Positions 11,701 through 22,404 are shown, counted from the stretch's first letter. The stretch is 64,000 nt of DNA from Ignelater luminosus (GCA_011009095.1 VTPC01091035.1:32986-96985), one strand, 5' to 3'. Notes: a model not told the origin generated them from the letters alone. Numbers and translations: made by a program.

Positions 11701-14700
11701 ATCTTTTTTTGTTATTGCTAACCATTTTTTATGTACATACGTTATTTTCTTTAGAAATTAAATTTTATCTTTTCTCTGTAAAATAAGAACCTCTTGTTTA
11801 ACGTTCTCTTATATTGGTAGATTCACGACTTGGTAGCAAATTCTCTAACACAATGTTTTCTTTTATTCTGAGAAGCTATACATTCGAGCACTGAATATTC
11901 TTAAAATTACCTCTAAGTAATTTCGTATTTTATAAATTTAAATATCCTATTTTGAAGAAACATATATTTGATGTTGGCGCATCAAGCTGGTCAACTGCAA
12001 ATGTAGTTGTTTGCTAACGTACCTGTACTTCATCGTCTCGTCGCTAGTTGCTTCGGATAAAAGTAACCTAAAATTTACGTTACTGTAACATTCCTTCACA
12101 TTGGTGAAAAACCTTGTGATATTCTTTCACAGTAGTGAAAAGTTCGACGCATCATTTCACAGGGGTGAAAAACTTCGTAATGATGTTTATTTAAAAGGAA
12201 TCCGTTATTTGCCATGTTTTAACGTAACTTTTCAGTTTTGAAATGTTATTTATCTCTATTAGTTTGATCGTACACAGATAAAACCAACAAAATTATTAAT
12301 TTAATTCTTTCCTGTCTTGTTAGTTTATCTGTGCAAGGCTCTGTTAACGTAAATTCTTGTTGTTTTATAACTTTGCAAAATTTGTCTTCCTTCAAGATTT
12401 ATTTAAATAATTATCTGGATCCAAAGCTTAATGCAAAACACCTGGAGTGACGACCTTAGTAACATTATCGTTGAAATTTGTATTGTACATTTTATTTCAT
12501 GTATGCTTTCTTCACAAGCTACCGCAAAATTTCTAATATCCACGAATGTTTTATTATTCAGACTTTATGTTGCCTTCATATTCCCGGCGTTCTATGCAAT
12601 GCGCCTGACCAATGGTTCGTGCATATTAAAGAATTTATTGTGGCCATGTTTATCTCATGTTTACTTGTTTTACGTGTACTTTTATGTATTTACCTTGTTT
12701 ATATGTGTTTATGTTTAAACGATTTTCAAGCAGTGTGAACCAAAACCGTTGTTATCTGTTTATTGTACCAATTTAATAGTATGCTAATAGATGTTATCAA
12801 CTTACCTTTTGGATTTTCTTGTGGTATTAGCATACACGTAGATGGTTTCAGTGATCAGCTGTTTCGAAGGCAAGAGACGTTGACCTTCACCTATCTACAT
12901 AATATCCGCTTAATTGGAAGTGTAAGTATCTTAAGAGAGTGCAGTACAATCTCGATTCCGTCTACTTGTGTAGCGTTCAAACCTGTGGTTTCACCTTGAT
13001 AAGCATCTCGCCTACTAACCTAGATACGAAGATCAGCTGCAGGGTCTCCCTTTCGAAATTACATCACCGACTTTCTACTAAGGCTGGCGCCCTCTCGATT
13101 TCGAAATCCCTAAAGATTCTCGCATAAATACTACCGTCTACTGCCGGTTCTAGGCCTTTCTCGCCCACGACCCGTCTTTGACTGTCAAAAGCTAGCATTG
13201 CAGATCACTAATGTGCACGTAACACGGTGTGTCTACATTTCGAAGCTCATCATTGCTACTCGTATCTCGGTCATTAGAAGACATAGAACAACGGTTAAAT
13301 GGGAGATGTTATGTAGAATTCAATACTCGCAACAAATTTCATTTCAGCTTCACTCTAACCAACAATATTTGCACGTTATTTTCGTCCATTGTTCTTCCAA
13401 GATTCTTTCAATCTTTTTGTTTCACCTTCTTGGCCAATATTCTTACCTTATTGTTTTGATCTTTGTATTTCTCGTGCTTTAGTCTTGCAACTAATTCTTC
13501 CAGAGTTTGTTCTTTACCTTTACCTCATTTTTAATATGTTCGTTCCATCAGTTAGTTGTTTCCTGTGAACGTTACAGTTTGAGAATCCGCAAATTTTTCC
13601 TGCAATGTCAAGTAATCTTTCTTTAAAGATTTTGCCTTTATTTTCCATTTCCAATTCCTGATTATTCGGATTTTCTTTGTCAAACTTTTTCTCGCTGTCT
13701 TCTTTGTACCTTGTTCTAATCATTGGGTCTTTTAATTTGTAACTTCTTATTCTTCCTATATAATTCGTCTTGGTATCATTCTTCTGTTCTTTTCTCAATT
13801 TGTCTTTTTTTAGTTTTACTTCTAGTAGATAATGGTCGCTTCCTATATCGTAGCTTCTTTTCACCCTAATGTCTTTGACTTTATTACTATAGTTTTACGG
13901 TACTATTACATAATCTATCGTTAACTTTTCATTACGTTGTGGAATTTCTCTTGTTATTTTATGTATAACTATGTCCAGAAATTAAGTTCATTTTCTATTT
14001 CCCGCCGTTGCAGCGATGCGATCGTTACTAAGCGATTGACGCCATTTTGAGTTAGTTATCTGCTGTTATCGTGTCACAGTGCTTGTTTATAATGGCGAAG
14101 GTAATTGAAAATTCCGCCGATTGCGAGATTAAATCAGTGATTCGGTTTCTCAATGCGAAAAATTTGAAACCAGTGGACATTCATCAACAGCTCTCTGAAA
14201 TGTATGGACAGAATGTTATGAGTTATTCTATGGTTGTGAAATGGATAAAAAAATTCAACAATGGCCGTGTAAACGTGCACGATGAAGGAAGAAGTGGACG
14301 TCCATCATTGGTTAATGATGAACTTGTTCATGCAGTGAATGAAAAAATTAGAGGAAATCGTAAGTTTACGATTTCTCTTCTTTCTACGGAATTTTCCCTA
14401 ATTTCACGATTCCTTCTTTATGAAATTGTTCATGACAAACTGGGATATCGAAAGCTTTGTGCACGCTTGGTACCGGAAACTCTTACCGAGGATCACAAGA
14501 AAAAACGCCTAAGTGCTGCTCTTGAATTTTTGACTCGTTATCACAATGACGGGGACCATTTCCTTAACAGTATAGTGACTGGGGACGAGACTTGGGTAGT
14601 CTATGAGACACATGAGACAAAACGGCAATCGATGGAATGGAGGCACACATCGTCACCTGCAAAGACAACATCGAAGCCGAATTTGACAACCCGGAAAATC

Positions 14701-17700
14701 ATGAGCACAGTGTTTTGGGACAGATGTGGTGTTCTTTTAGTGGACTTTCTACCACGGGGCGAAACAATTACCGCTATTGCTTACTGTCATACGCTAAGGA
14801 AACTGCGTCGTGCAATTCAGAATAAGCGCCGTGGAAAGCTCACTAGCGGCATTTTATTGATTCATGACAATGCTCGCCCCCGCACTGCAAACCTTATACA
14901 GCAACTTTTGACTCAATTTGGATGGGAACAATTTGACCACCCACGGTATAGTCCGCACCTTGCTCCCAGTGACTTCTTCCTGTTTTTAAGCCTAAAATCA
15001 AACCTCGCTAGCAAGAAATTCAATGACGACGATGAGATTAAAGAACATGTTGCAACTTGGTTACAGTCACAGGCGTCAACGTTTTATGACGAAGGAATAC
15101 AAAAATTAGTGCCACGCTACGATAAATGCTTACAAAATGGTGGTAGCTATGTTGACTAATAGTTTTAAGTTTACAGATTCTTTTGCAATAAATTATTTTT
15201 CCTAATATACATTTGTTTTATTTTACCAGTAAAAATGAACTTACTTTCTGGACATAGTGATATTTCTTTGTGTTCATAAAATGTATTAGCTATTGCAAGA
15301 TTATTATCCGAGCAAAATTCAAGCAATCGTTTCCCATTCGTATTCACAGCTTTCTCTTCCTATATCATTGGTTGCAACTGGTTTCAGAATTTGTTTTTCA
15401 CTTTAATTCTGTTATTTTCATTTGAGACATACACTATTACCAAAGTAACTGTTTTATCTGTACTCATATGCATCTCAACTTTCATCAGTTTCTCGTTAAT
15501 TATCTCCCAAGTTTTAACTGTATTTACTTTATCTTTTAGAATCAAACCTGCTACCGCTCCTTTGCCCACTCCGTTTCTTCTACTTCTTCGTATATAAATA
15601 GTCTTCTATAATTTGTGTTCCCTTCCCTTTCTTCTTTGTTTCAGTTAATGCTATTAGATCAAAATCTAAGCTCTTCAAATTATCGATGAGTTCCATTTCT
15701 TTCCCGTTTAAGCTTTTAACGTTCCAGGTTGCTAATCTCCATGTTTCCATTTTAGCGTTTCTTTTAATTTGAGTTCTCTGCCTTACTAATTTATCGTATT
15801 CATTGCCATAATCTTTGCCTTGGTCGTCAACGTTACTTCCACTTGCATCTTGCTCTTTCAGTTTTTTTGAATCATAGTTTTGGTTATTTTCTTAAGTTGC
15901 ACTATTAAGAGATCTCCTTGCAAAGATCTATCCGTGACTGTGCGCTTCTTCATGTTTATATTTGTATTTAACCTCACTTTTTCATAACTTTGTTTATTAT
16001 CTTTCAGTTTTTGTGGTTTATATATTTGCTTACCCACCATTAATTTATCATATCTCAAATCTGGCTTAGTTTCTGAGATATTCGTCCATAAAGTTCAAAA
16101 GCCGGATTCTTTAGTTTTCTTCTCATAGATTGTTCAGCCCACACAAATAGTGCAAAGGGTGAAAAGACTATCAAGTCAATCAGTTTTCAAAATTAGTTAA
16201 TCTCCAAGTATCTTATTGGATTGGCCAAATATTCGCAACAATTTTTAACCAGCTGTTACGGAAAAATTAGAGATTTAGAAAAAATTATTCAAACTTAATA
16301 AAAGCTCCTCCAATGCTTTGTGAATTGCATAAAAATTCTTTTTCAACGCACCTTGCTTTAATCTTTCGCTTGTCAAAGATTATCTATAGCTTATAATCAA
16401 TCTTTGACCAAACCGTTGCATTCACCAAAACACGACAAATAATTTTAAAAGATTATTGCAGTAACATAATAGTTCTACATATTACAGCGAATTAAAGTAA
16501 AGATTAGATTGCGTCGCGCTCTGAATGACTTCGGATATCTGGAAAATTGCAAATTTTTGGCAGAAAGCATTGAGTGCCGCCATCGCGATGTCTAGAATCT
16601 GATTTGTCATATAAAAGTGCGATCTCTGATTTTAATATTAATATGCTTAAAATGTACGACTATACATAAGGACATAAAAGGTCCAAAGAGAGACAAATAA
16701 TCTTTTCCACTTAAATTCGTAAAATTGATCACTGCATTGCGTTAGTCGCTACGTAGCATTACCTAACGGCAAGCCTCCTGCTGTAAAGCTAAATTTTAAA
16801 AACCGCACGATTTAATTACTAGAAGACGGTGACTATAACTTGAGGTATTCTTCTTTGAAACTAAAACTTTAAGCTTGTAATTTGAACTTTAAACTACCAA
16901 CCACGTTGTTCCAAATTACTATCATAATATGAGAACTCGCAGTAACATTATAACCAATACTCCGTGATCTACTTTTGGACTTGCTAGGTTTTAGACTAAC
17001 TGATTTCCTTCAATCTTCTCCATGATCTTCTGCTCAAGGCTATTAAAAAATAAAAAGATTTTTTTCAGGAATGTTATTATCATTATTATTATTTTTGAGA
17101 ATACAGAAACATAATGTAGAAACGATTATTAAGAAAAAATTAACATAAATTACACTGATTAACAGAGTTTTTGCTTCTTAAACAAAATTAGGTATTCCTT
17201 ATGTAACTTTTCATACTGAATTCAAATCTGCATTTGAAGTTCCAGTGAACAGTGTAATTATAATTACATTATGTAATTACGTATTAGCAATAAGAAGCTT
17301 TGGAAATGAGGTAATTGCATTCCGCATATATTAGAAAGTTATTAACATGTCATCAACAGGTATGTCGATCTGATAAATATTTGTAAATATTATTTCAACT
17401 TTCCATAAGTGAGATCACTTATGTATGAACCTGTTCAGTGTTAGTAGTGTTTTGTGGAGCGAGTGAAGTTTTACAAAGTTGCATTATCACTGCTTAACAA
17501 AGAAACTTTTTGTGTTTTAAGTGATAACTATAGGAACATTAATCATGTCCCGTAAATGTGCGAACGATCCGGACAGTTTTTGTTACGTTTGTGGGAAGTT
17601 TACTGCTAAACGCCAAAAACGATGTTTTACTGCGTTAATAAGGAGAGTTTATCGTCTGTACTTTGGATGTCAAGTTGGAGATCAAGATAAGCAATGGGCA

Positions 17701-20700
17701 GTGCATATTTGTTGTGTTTCTTGTGCAAATCGCCTTCGATAGTGGATAAAAGGTTCCCGTGTATGTATGCCCTTCGCAGTACCTGTGATATGGAAAGAAC
17801 AAAAAGATCATCTAACCGATTGTTACTTCTGCATAACAAAGATAACAGACTTCTCCGCAAAAAATAAAAAATCTGTATGTATCCTAATTTAACATCGGCG
17901 ATAAGACCCGTTGGCCATTGTACTGATCTTCCTGTTCCTGTGCCACCAGAAATATCTAAAGGATCAGATGAAGAAAATGTCGACATTGTTTCTAGCAATG
18001 ATCCAGAGTTTATTCACCCAGATCCCATTGAGTCACATCTGATCACACAGGCACAACTAAACGATTTAGTTCGTGATTTGGACTTAAGCAAAAGCAAAGC
18101 CGAGTTACTTAGCTCCCAGTTGAAAAGTCGGAATTTATTGGAACGCAGTGCCAAAATTAGTCATTTCCGTAACCGCGAAAAGGAGTTTTATGAGTTTTAT
18201 TCTATGGACGACAATCTTACCTACTACAGTGATGTTGACGGTTTGATAGAAACCTTTGGACGTAGACACAAACCAGAAGAATGGCGAGTGTTCATTGATG
18301 CATCTGAATTTAGTTTGAAAGCAGTTCTACTGCACAATGGCAACGCATTGTGTTGTATTTTTTAGTTTGGATGTTGGCAACAAATATTATAGTAACCCCT
18401 TCTCCTATATATATGTATGTAACTAGGCAACACGTTGACAGTAGAAAATGTTTTGTACCTACAGTTTTCATGGTTAAAAAATAAAAGTAATTGAAATAAA
18501 GTTAATATTCATTATAAAATCGACCCATTAATTCAAAAGGTTATGGGCCCAGTTTTCACTTCCTTTCCATGACTGGGCCTATAACCTTTTGAATGGTAGC
18601 AGAGGTCCGTGGATCGAAACCACGCTCTGCTACCATTCAAAACATTGCCTTCAGTTCCCATTGCATATTTAGTTCACCTAAAGAAATCTTATGAAACTAT
18701 GAAATGCCTTTTAACGAACGTAGACTATAAACGATACGAGTGGGAAATCTGTGGAGATTTGAAAGTTATAGTTTTGTTATTAGAAATGCAACTGGAATTT
18801 ACAAAATACAGTTGCTTTTTGTGCGAGTGAGACAGTCGCGCTAAATCGCAGCATTATATTGCGAAAAGTTGGCCAAGTGGGCAGATAGTTGTGGGAAAAA
18901 AATATTTTACATGAAAGCATTGTAGATAAAAACAATATCTATTTGCACCCTTTGCACATTAAGTTAGGACTGATAAAGAATTTTGTAAAAGGTATGGATC
19001 GTGGCGGAAGAGGTTTTCAGTACATAAAAGAAAAATTTCCAAAAATCAGCGAAGCTAAGAAAGAGGAAGGCATATTTGTGGGTCCCCAAATTCGGCAATG
19101 CGGTTCTACAAGGAAAATAAAAGGTGGCGTTGAATTGTTTCAAATCTGTCTTAAAGAACTTTCTGGGCAACAACAAAGCGGAAAATTTCAGAAATCTCGT
19201 CGACGAAATATTGACAGCTTACCGTAAAATGGGATGTAATGTGTCGCTAAAGATGCATTATTTACATTCCCATTTGGATTTTTCCAGTCAATTTGGGAGC
19301 TGTAAGTGGTGAGCATGGAGAGCGTTTCCATCAAGACCTTTCAGCGTTGGAAAAGCGGCACCAGGGATGATGGAATTCAAACATGTTGGGTGATTACTGT
19401 TGGTTACTGATTAGAGAAGACCCTAATATATTATTACACAAAAGAAAACTGCCAAATAGAATATTTTAATGGGTTTTATGTACATTTTGTAATATAAAAT
19501 GTATCTAATTACTTAAACGTTGTATTTCGAAATAAAATCCTGTTTTTCTCGAAAACTATACGTGCTAGGGAAAAATCGAAAGCAGATTTAGATTCAGCAT
19601 GAAGTAATTATCCAAGATCACTTAGTTGTAACTAGAACTAGAAAAATAGTTTTAATTTGTTAATCAGAGTTATAGTTAGCAAGGTAATAATCCACAGGCG
19701 TTCATCACAGAACTGAATAAAATGAAATTCGAGTACCTAACTACAAAATTATCATGTAAATAAAATTGGAATTAATTAAACTCTAATTAATGAAGGGTTT
19801 AATAAGTGGGACCGGGAAAAGCCATTAGTATGTCGATGGAATGAAGGAGTTCTTATCCTTTACGAATATAAAGAGGTTATTAAATTAAGTAAGATTAAAT
19901 AGTTTGCTAATAATATTAATTAGAATTCTCAGTAATACTGCAGACAGTTAGAAAGTATATTAATTGATAATTTTTGTGCGATACAAGAACTCTGCACTTA
20001 TATTATTTAATAGTTGGTCAAACGTAAATATGGAATTATCTAGATATTGTAGGACAATAAATAATAAATGTTAGCAAAATCTATTTAATTAGAAAATAAA
20101 TAAATAAAAGAAATACAAAATGAAAAATAAAAAATTTAGAATTTATCACATCATTTTAGAAGATATTTGTGATAAACTATTTACTATTAAAAGTTTTAAT
20201 TTAACTTCACCCATCATGTGACTTTTATTAACAAAATATTTTAAGTTATTTTTAGAATATTACATTGGTTCTGTATTTTGTGAAAAAGTATTAGTAAAAC
20301 TAAAATTCTAATTTATTAGATCAAATACTGATTTTTCCAATATATTATAAATAAATACACATGCATATAAATAAATAGTATTATTATTATTATTATTATT
20401 ATTATACAAGATTTTCCTTGAAAGGAAAGCTATAAAAGTACCTGATGTATTGGAAATTCATTATCGTAAATATCTTAACGCCCTCGACGTAAATCTTATG
20501 TATTTTGACGGTAGAATGTAAAAAGTGATAATTTTGTTGTGATTACTCGTTCGCTTATACAAAACAAAATAAACATTCCTAGTACGTATTAAATATTGAT
20601 TACATGTTTTCACCTACGTACACTTTAATAAAAATGAAATTACACCTGTGTAACCCGTCAACGATAAAGCACAACAACATAAACCCTTTAATTTTGCTTG

Positions 20701-21651
20701 TTTTAGGTTCAGAAAACACAAAATTTTATTTGTAAACTCTTATATTCTACTAGAGAAAGCAACGAGATTAAATCTGAGGTTAGTTATGGTAATATTGGAA
20801 ATATATTGCATTAAGATTTTAACTTTTTTAGTTGGAAATTTTTGGTACGACGCTTGTGCAATGTAAATTGGAATTTAGTGCAGCAGGATTAACAAAAATT
20901 GATCGTTCATTAGTTACAGCCGTAAGTATGAACAATATTAGAAAGAAATATTGGAATGCTATCTCTCTGCATATATTAATACACCTTTTTATTTTTGTTT
21001 GTATTATTAACTATTATTAAAATACTTAAAACCAAAATTAATGCTAAAAAAGAACAACATGATGACTGATGAGTTTTAAATCACATGTTTTTTAAAATGT
21101 TGTTGTGGAATATTTAGACTCTTATTATGAAATTATACGAATGAGATAGATGTCCTAACATACCACCTCACCTTGAAAGAAACAATTTACTAGCTACTGT
21201 AATGGTAAAGTACAAGTATTCCATAAATATTATTGTATTTCTTTATTTGAATTGCATCACTGGTCCTGTGGCAAAAGTAAATTATTCTCGAAGAGGTTTC
21301 TGTGGAGACTTAACAAGAAAAGCTTGTTTATAAAGACTACCCAAGTGACTGTAGTTTCCTATTGGTGAAATAGAGGGATTTCCTATACAAATCAGATTGG
21401 GTGTCTGTTAAAATCTAATCGACAGATATTAATAACTTTCCTGTCTCATTGCTATTTTAAAAAGTTACATACTTCCGAATTAATATTAGCTTCGAACCTC
21501 AAAAAGTTAGATCTGCTACTAAATTGAAATCAATTTGAAACTCTCTTGCCTAGTAAATATTAATAGTTCTAATACCTGTTTTTTTTTGTTTTAGTTACTC
21601 GGGACTATCACCACATATTTGGTAATATTACTTCAATTTCAATCTAATTAA
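8721..21651 (+). CDS. Gustatory receptor, 3' six exons (gene 1)
   Basis: Exons: 8721-9144, 9212-9327, 9383-9556, 20707-20778, 20832-20921, 21595-21651. Every junction is AG/GT and the phases join without a break. Product: C-terminal part of a seven-transmembrane insect gustatory receptor (7tm_7 family), a ligand-gated cation channel of taste neuron membranes. The first exon opens VDLLLENDTMK and has two hydrophobic segments followed by the FWCLGNCILKRLEKVN loop. The last exon ends TYLVILLQF, the Gr signature TYhhhhhQF, near the stop. Exon lengths 116, 174, 72 and 90 equal those of gene 2. The 11.15-kb intron after 9556 holds LINE, mariner and other repeats. The 5' exons were not found upstream, so the gene either begins outside the window or has lost its start. 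It is a close paralogue of gene 2. Ligand unknown; the tail resembles Gr28/Gr43a-type receptors. Confidence 0.88.
10258..10540 (+). repeat. Inverted-repeat arm, partner at 16190-16612
   Basis: Matches the reverse complement of 16190-16612 in blocks, including gacaaatcagattct, gcaaggt(a/g)cgttgaaaaa and gaatatttggccaatc. The arms enclose about 5.7 kb of LINE debris and mariner 1. They may be ends of one old element or two opposed copies of one repeat. Confidence 0.6.
11240..11700 (-). pseudogene. LINE reverse-transcriptase C-terminal fragment
   Basis: Minus-strand reading gives PVVTYGVENWILSAKYEKR, then LQATEMKYLRKVVG, then KKLKWAGHMLRM and a closing W-rich, RRRGPRQTW segment. This is the familiar tail of non-LTR retrotransposon polyproteins, where the reverse transcriptase passes into a conserved region before the stop. 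It is cut on both sides and lies in the large intron of Gr gene 1. It probably belongs to the RTE-like family also seen at 13310-16100 and 33366-37545, but clade assignment by eye is uncertain. Confidence 0.75.
12091..12180. repeat. Three 30-bp tandem units
   Basis: 12091-12120, 12121-12150 and 12151-12180 align as imperfect 30-bp units, each with a small palindrome of the form TTTCAC-nnnn-GTGAAA. It lies inside the long intron of Gr gene 1. Confidence 0.8.
13972..15254 (+). mobile_element. Mariner element 1, structurally intact
   Basis: TIRs of about 26 bp begin tgtccagaaattaagttcat on the left. The right end is its reverse complement with one mismatch in the first 23 bp. TA lies on both sides (13970-13971 and 15255-15256). 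The length of 1283 bp is typical of mariner. It sits inside the endonuclease region of a LINE, within the Gr gene 1 intron. An uninterrupted transposase and near-perfect ends suggest a recent insertion. Confidence 0.93.
14092..15159 (+). CDS. Mariner transposase, full-length ORF
   Basis: 355 residues from the ATG at 14092 with no break, close to the usual 345-350 for mariner transposases. Residues 1-110 hold paired helix-turn-helix DNA-binding motifs. The catalytic triad is D165 (in IVTGDETW), D259 (in HDNARP) and D294 (in APSDFF). The 34 residues between the second and third give the mariner DD34D signature. The protein binds the terminal repeats, cuts the element out and inserts it at TA. 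Two motif departures are visible: the linker WVP is LVP (about residue 126), and the usual YSPDLAP is YSPHLAP (287-293). So it may be active or slightly impaired. I chose the ATG at 14092 over an in-frame GTG 21 nt earlier. Subfamily not assigned. Confidence 0.93.
   Translation: MAKVIENSADCEIKSVIRFLNAKNLKPVDIHQQLSEMYGQNVMSYSMVVKWIKKFNNGRVNVHDEGRSGRPSLVNDELVHAVNEKIRGNRKFTISLLSTEFSLISRFLLYEIVHDKLGYRKLCARLVPETLTEDHKKKRLSAALEFLTRYHNDGDHFLNSIVTGDETWVVYETHETKRQSMEWRHTSSPAKTTSKPNLTTRKIMSTVFWDRCGVLLVDFLPRGETITAIAYCHTLRKLRRAIQNKRRGKLTSGILLIHDNARPRTANLIQQLLTQFGWEQFDHPRYSPHLAPSDFFLFLSLKSNLASKKFNDDDEIKEHVATWLQSQASTFYDEGIQKLVPRYDKCLQNGGSYVD
16190..16612 (-). repeat. Inverted-repeat arm, partner at 10258-10540
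   Basis: Reverse-complement partner of 10258-10540. It is longer and includes extra sequence within the arm. It marks the right limit of the repeat-rich block in the Gr gene 1 intron. Confidence 0.6.
18351..18642 (+). mobile_element. Copia-like LTR plus tRNA-iMet insert, 5-bp TSD
   Basis: A 292-bp insertion between identical CATTG copies (18346-18350 and 18643-18647). The parts are: an LTR-like segment beginning TGTTG and ending CA (18351-18535); a primer-binding site ggttatgggcccag (18539-18552); 20 nt of other sequence; an inverted near copy ctgggcctataacc (18573-18586); then initiator tRNA-Met 3' half (18600-18635); then ttcaaaa. Ttttgaatggtagcagag (18587-18604) and its exact reverse complement (18625-18642) close the right end as a hairpin. 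There is no second LTR. Confidence 0.8.
18600..18635 (+). other. Initiator tRNA-Met 3' half with CCA
   Basis: Runs from cagaggtccgtgg through the T loop ATCGAAA to gctctgctacca. ATCGAAA in place of TTCGAAA is the hallmark of eukaryotic initiator tRNA-Met. The terminal CCA is added after transcription and is not encoded in tRNA genes, so this sequence came from a mature tRNA. It is not a tRNA gene: the 5' half is absent apart from the copied anticodon arm. Confidence 0.85.
19470..20706. other. Intron DNA, no element recognised
   Basis: A+T-rich tail of the Gr gene 1 long intron. It holds an ATT microsatellite at about 20378-20404 and nothing else I can name. Confidence 0.5.
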
Positions 21652-21739
21652 TACAACTTATCTAATTAAATGTATTTTATTTAGTTAATAAGAAATGTGT
21701 TTTGTAAATATCAAAAAAAAAATTGTAAAGAGATATTTG

Positions 21740-21745
21740 AATAAA
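21740..21745 (+). promoter_or_regulatory. Polyadenylation signal AATAAA, Gr gene 1
   Basis: Canonical AATAAA 89 nt after the stop codon of Gr gene 1, a normal distance for a 3' UTR. Confidence 0.6.
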
Positions 21746-21796
21746 GGCACGTTTTCTTGGTTTTGTACAATAATAAATTGCGTATACTCAACTCTG

Positions 21797-22404
21797 TTAC
21801 ACAATGGCAGATACTGAAGTACACGGTAAGAATAAAGAATACATTACAGTTGTCTTTCTGGATGCTATGTAATAAATGTCAAGTAGGTACGTTAAGTTAA
21901 TATTTTGGAAACTTAACTTCTTCACCTGTTCTGATACTCGATGAAAGACATGGGCTAAACATGTCACATGTATCAAATTTAGATAAAAAACTTGCAGAAT
22001 GTGTGCTGCAGATTCCATATAAGTGGCTGCATTAGTATACATAATTAAAACATTCTTGTCATTAAATTGGTTTGGAAAAAGAAATCCTAAGCAAGAATTT
22101 ACAAAATAGACTATGGTTGTACTATTTGCTTTTTCCAATACTTTTGAACATAATAAATATAATCGAGTTGAGTTGGATTTACTTAACTGCCCTACTGCCC
22201 TACATAATTTCCAACTGTATCGCTAGTTTCATCCACTGAACACCAAATCGGCCCTCCAGCAATATCTTCTCTTATCTGCTGTATTGCGGTATCGTAGCAA
22301 ACATCCAGATAATTTTTTCGCAACATTGACTCACCCGGAATATTGCGATCACAATATTTTTCTATAAATTTTAACGCCCTGTATTTCGGTGCATTTTAAG
22401 ACAT
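21797..22404 (-). pseudogene. hAT-like transposase fragment (DUF659-like)
   Basis: Minus-strand pieces in order from 22404: NAPKYRALKFIEKYC, IPGESMLRKNYLDVCYDTAI, IWCSVDETSDTVGNYV, then after a frame change KANSTTIVYF, NVLIMYTNAATYME and LIHVTCLAHVFHRVSEQVKK. The pattern S-DET-D followed by a TDAA-like strand and H-TCLAH is that of BED/hAT-derived proteins found in many copies in arthropods. The second codon is a stop (ATG TCT TAA) and frames change near 22170, so this is debris. It lies about 150 bp beyond the end of Gr gene 1, on the opposite strand. Confidence 0.65.

Larger units (their letters stand above)
13310..16100 (-). mobile_element. RTE-like LINE, endonuclease region, split by mariner
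   Basis: Read on the minus strand from about 15750: METWRLATWNVKSLNGKEME and DLIALTETKKKG (start of an APE-type endonuclease), then EIINEKLMKVEMHMSTDKT and LVIVYVSNENN at about 15400. Beyond the mariner insertion comes DIGSDHYLLEVKLKKD at about 13850, the SDH catalytic end of the endonuclease. A degraded lysine-rich linker follows to about 13310. Upstream sequence to 16100 is basic and may be the element's 5' part. In an intact element this endonuclease nicks the target so reverse transcription can start. Stops and frameshifts are present and the reverse transcriptase part is missing here. Confidence 0.8.
17545..19469 (+). pseudogene. Degenerate multicopy arthropod protein (uncharacterised)
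   Basis: Opens MSRKCANDPDSFCYVCGKF with a CxxC pair, then HICCVSCANRL with a second, which looks like a zinc-binding head. Conserved-looking blocks follow in order: LNDLVRDLDLSKSKAELLSS (about 18055), EEWRVFIDASEFSLKAVLLH (about 18280), CGDLKVIVLL and SCFLCE (about 18750-18830), LHIKLGLIKNFVK and GIFVGPQIR (about 18950-19090), and GERFHQDLSALEKR (about 19320). From memory this is a widespread multicopy arthropod family of unknown function, probably tied to a transposon. Frames shift several times and stops occur, so it is dead. A 292-bp insert at 18351-18642 splits it; removing the insert and one CATTG copy restores the frame as HNGNALPSVPIAY. Confidence 0.7.

Noticed and set aside
12431-12738. 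Hydrophobic ORFs of 86-95 codons on the + strand
   Set aside because: T-rich DNA gives hydrophobic frames by chance; two overlapping frames are equally open and neither fits a Gr exon.
18600-18635. tRNA gene
   Set aside because: Only the 3' half is present, it carries CCA, and the D arm and 5' acceptor strand are missing. It is a copied fragment.
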